From Thiobacillus sp. (GTDB lineage Bacteria; Pseudomonadota; Gammaproteobacteria; Burkholderiales; Thiobacillaceae), in NCBI GenBank assembly GCA_030692355.1, contig JAUYCF010000063.1, positions 1-48,501 of the forward strand: DNA of 48,501 bases, written 5' to 3'. Shown one piece after another: positions 47,369 to 48,501 of this stretch. Each line of letters starts with the position of its first letter. The first letter of the stretch is position 1. The translations under genes were made by a program, and so were the position numbers. The notes beneath the pieces are model-generated. The model made no database searches, was not told the DNA's origin, and saw only the letters and a program-made list of their open reading frames with translations.

Positions 47369-47602
47369 ATGAGCCTCACAATTGAACAAATCGCCGAGGA
47401 AGCACTTTCGCTCCCCAGCGAGGCGCGGGCTTTGCTTGCCGATCGCCTTGTAGAAAGCCTTGACCCCCTGGAGGACGGCTATATGCGGCAGCTTTGGATT
47501 GCTGAAGCGCGCACGCGCCGTGATGACGTCCGAACTGGCCTGGTTAAACCAGTTCCAGGTCAGGAAGCGCTGGATCGCGTTCGAAAATCAGTCGCACGAT
47601 GA
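47369..47602 (+). CDS. Antitoxin-like addiction module protein (PF09720-type)
   Basis: A 77-residue protein. MSLTIEQIAEEALSLPSEAR, then ALLADRLVESLDP, is the pattern of putative addiction-module components paired with RelE/ParE toxins. GGAG lies just upstream of the ATG at 47369 (CAAGGAGCCCTGAAAATG). A longer reading from 47306 runs through the wzt remnant and was rejected. The stop overlaps the toxin start (ATGA). It would neutralise the toxin and bind the module's promoter. Confidence 0.9.
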   Translation: MSLTIEQIAEEALSLPSEARALLADRLVESLDPLEDGYMRQLWIAEARTRRDDVRTGLVKPVPGQEALDRVRKSVAR

Positions 47603-47904
47603 GATTCGAGTTTCACCCGGAGGCGCTGGCCGAATATGAAGATGCCGCTCATTATTACGCGGGGTGTCAGAAAGGGCTGGAGCTTCGGTTCATTGCTGCG
47701 GTTGAACATGTCATCCAGCAGATTATCGAATCGCCCGAGCGTTGGCCGGTGCTGGAAGAGGATATTCGGCGATGCCTTACCCGCGTCTTTCCTTACGCAG
47801 TGCTCTACTCGGTTGAAACCGATTACATACTAATCATCTCGCTCATGCACAGCCACCGCGAGCCAGGATATTGGCGCAAACGTATCGCAAATCCAGCTAA
47901 CTGA
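47599..47904 (+). CDS. RelE/ParE-family toxin
   Basis: A 101-residue toxin. MRFEFHPEALAEYEDAAHYY, then GLELRFIAAVEHVIQQI, matches the ParE/RelE fold, and the C-terminal LMHSHREPGYWRKR is the usual end. RelE-type members cut mRNA on the ribosome and ParE-type inhibit gyrase; sequence alone does not decide. It overlaps the antitoxin by four bases and precedes wzt by 22 bases. Confidence 0.92.
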   Translation: MRFEFHPEALAEYEDAAHYYAGCQKGLELRFIAAVEHVIQQIIESPERWPVLEEDIRRCLTRVFPYAVLYSVETDYILIISLMHSHREPGYWRKRIANPAN

Positions 47905-47926
47905 CCGCCCACCAACGACTAATCCC

Positions 47927-48501
47927 ATGCCCGTCATCGAAGTTAGCCACCTCACCAAGGAATACCGCCTCGGCGCCATCCAGGGCCTCAAGCAGACCCT
48001 GCTCAACACCGCTGCACGCCTGACCGGAAAAGAAGTTCAGGAACGTCCCCTGTTCAAGGCCCTGGACGACGTCAGCTTTTCCATCGAGCAAGGCGAAGTG
48101 GTCGGCATCATCGGCCACAACGGCGCCGGCAAATCCACCCTGCTGAAAATGCTGGCCAGGATCAGCACCCCCACCCGCGGCAGCGTCAAGGTCAACGGCC
48201 GCATCGCACCCCTCATCGAAGTCGGCGCAGGCTTCGTGCCCGACTTCACCGGGCGCGAGAACGTCTACCTCAACGGCGCCATCCTCGGCATGTCGAAAAA
48301 GGAAATCGAAAAGAAATTCGACGAGATCGTCGACTTTGCCGAGATGGCGGAATTCATCGACACCCCGGTCAAGCGCTACAGCTCGGGGATGCAGGTGAAG
48401 CTGGCGTTCGCGGTGGCGACGAGCATTGAGTCAGAAATTCTGATCGTGGACGAGGTGCTGGCGGTGGGCGATCTGGCGTTTCAGCGCAAGTGCTTCGACC
48501 G
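47927..48501 (+). CDS. wzt: Polysaccharide ABC exporter ATPase (Wzt-type), N-terminal part
   Basis: At least 191 residues, cut by the window end. MPVIEVSHLTKEYRLGAIQG opens a Wzt/TagH-type ATPase. Walker A is GHNGAGKST, the signature is YSSGMQVKLAFA, and Walker B is ILIVDEVLAVGD. VGAGFVPDFTGRENVYLNG is the O-antigen-exporter segment. Any C-terminal carbohydrate-binding domain lies outside. The start at 47927 follows the toxin by 22 bases. It pairs with wzm. Confidence 0.95.
   Translation, partial: MPVIEVSHLTKEYRLGAIQGLKQTLLNTAARLTGKEVQERPLFKALDDVSFSIEQGEVVGIIGHNGAGKSTLLKMLARISTPTRGSVKVNGRIAPLIEVGAGFVPDFTGRENVYLNGAILGMSKKEIEKKFDEIVDFAEMAEFIDTPVKRYSSGMQVKLAFAVATSIESEILIVDEVLAVGDLAFQRKCFD

Overview
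The window is a continuous, GC-rich stretch of a betaproteobacterial chromosome. The synteny (tRNA-tuf operon; lolB-ispE-tRNA-Gln-prs-rplY-pth-ychF; ftsYEX-rpoH), complete cbb3 oxidase and cd1 nitrite reductase clusters and the biotin block suggest a respiratory, denitrifying organism of the Thiobacillus/Hydrogenophilaceae or Sulfuricella type. That assignment is inference; no rRNA is present.

Region by region: (1) 1-601 holds the start of tuf and three tRNAs (Thr, Gly, Tyr) read leftwards from one strong promoter with a GC-rich discriminator. (2) 627-7354 is a leftward housekeeping run: TPR lipoprotein, lolB, ispE, tRNA-Gln, prs, rplY, pth, ychF. (3) 7625-10479 carries mutM and a dynamin-like GTPase, rightwards. 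(4) 10498-14504 carries ferredoxin, coaD, rsmD and a pair of M16 peptidases, leftwards. (5) 14622-18182 is ftsY-ftsE-ftsX and rpoH, with a CIRCE-like element in front of rpoH and a long bidirectional terminator behind it. (6) 18246-25422 is a complete cbb3 oxidase locus read leftwards (rrf2 regulator, SCO, ccoN-O-Q-P, ccoG, FixH-like protein, ccoS) ending with an unlisted 35-residue membrane peptide. (7) 25586-30452 is the biotin block (membrane protein, bioB, bioF, bioH, bioC, bioD). (8) comF and dgt converge on a repeat-rich gap. (9) 32773-43254 is the denitrification cluster: nirS, a NapC/NirT-type tetraheme protein, an unusual two-heme-motif periplasmic protein, a cupredoxin, nirC, nirF, a nirD-nirL fusion, nirG, nirH, a hemerythrin-like protein, nirJ and nirN. 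(10) 43672-48501 holds aroB, a glycosyltransferase, a REP-rich gap, and an O-antigen/polysaccharide ABC exporter (wzm, wzt) split by a toxin-antitoxin pair.

Functionally, the window pairs a high-affinity oxygen-reducing terminal oxidase with its maturation factors, and a nitrite reductase with almost the whole heme d1 pathway. The nirE-type methyltransferase is absent here, and bioA is also missing from the biotin set. The nir cluster carries its own candidate electron-delivery set (quinol-linked tetraheme cytochrome, diheme-type protein, cupredoxin, NirC).

The points most worth checking are the class II FNR/DNR-type promoter inside the nir cluster before nirJ, the CX3CH motif protein plus cupredoxin beside nirS, the small peptide after ccoS, and the toxin-antitoxin pair sitting between wzm and wzt behind what looks like a decayed copy of the wzt start.
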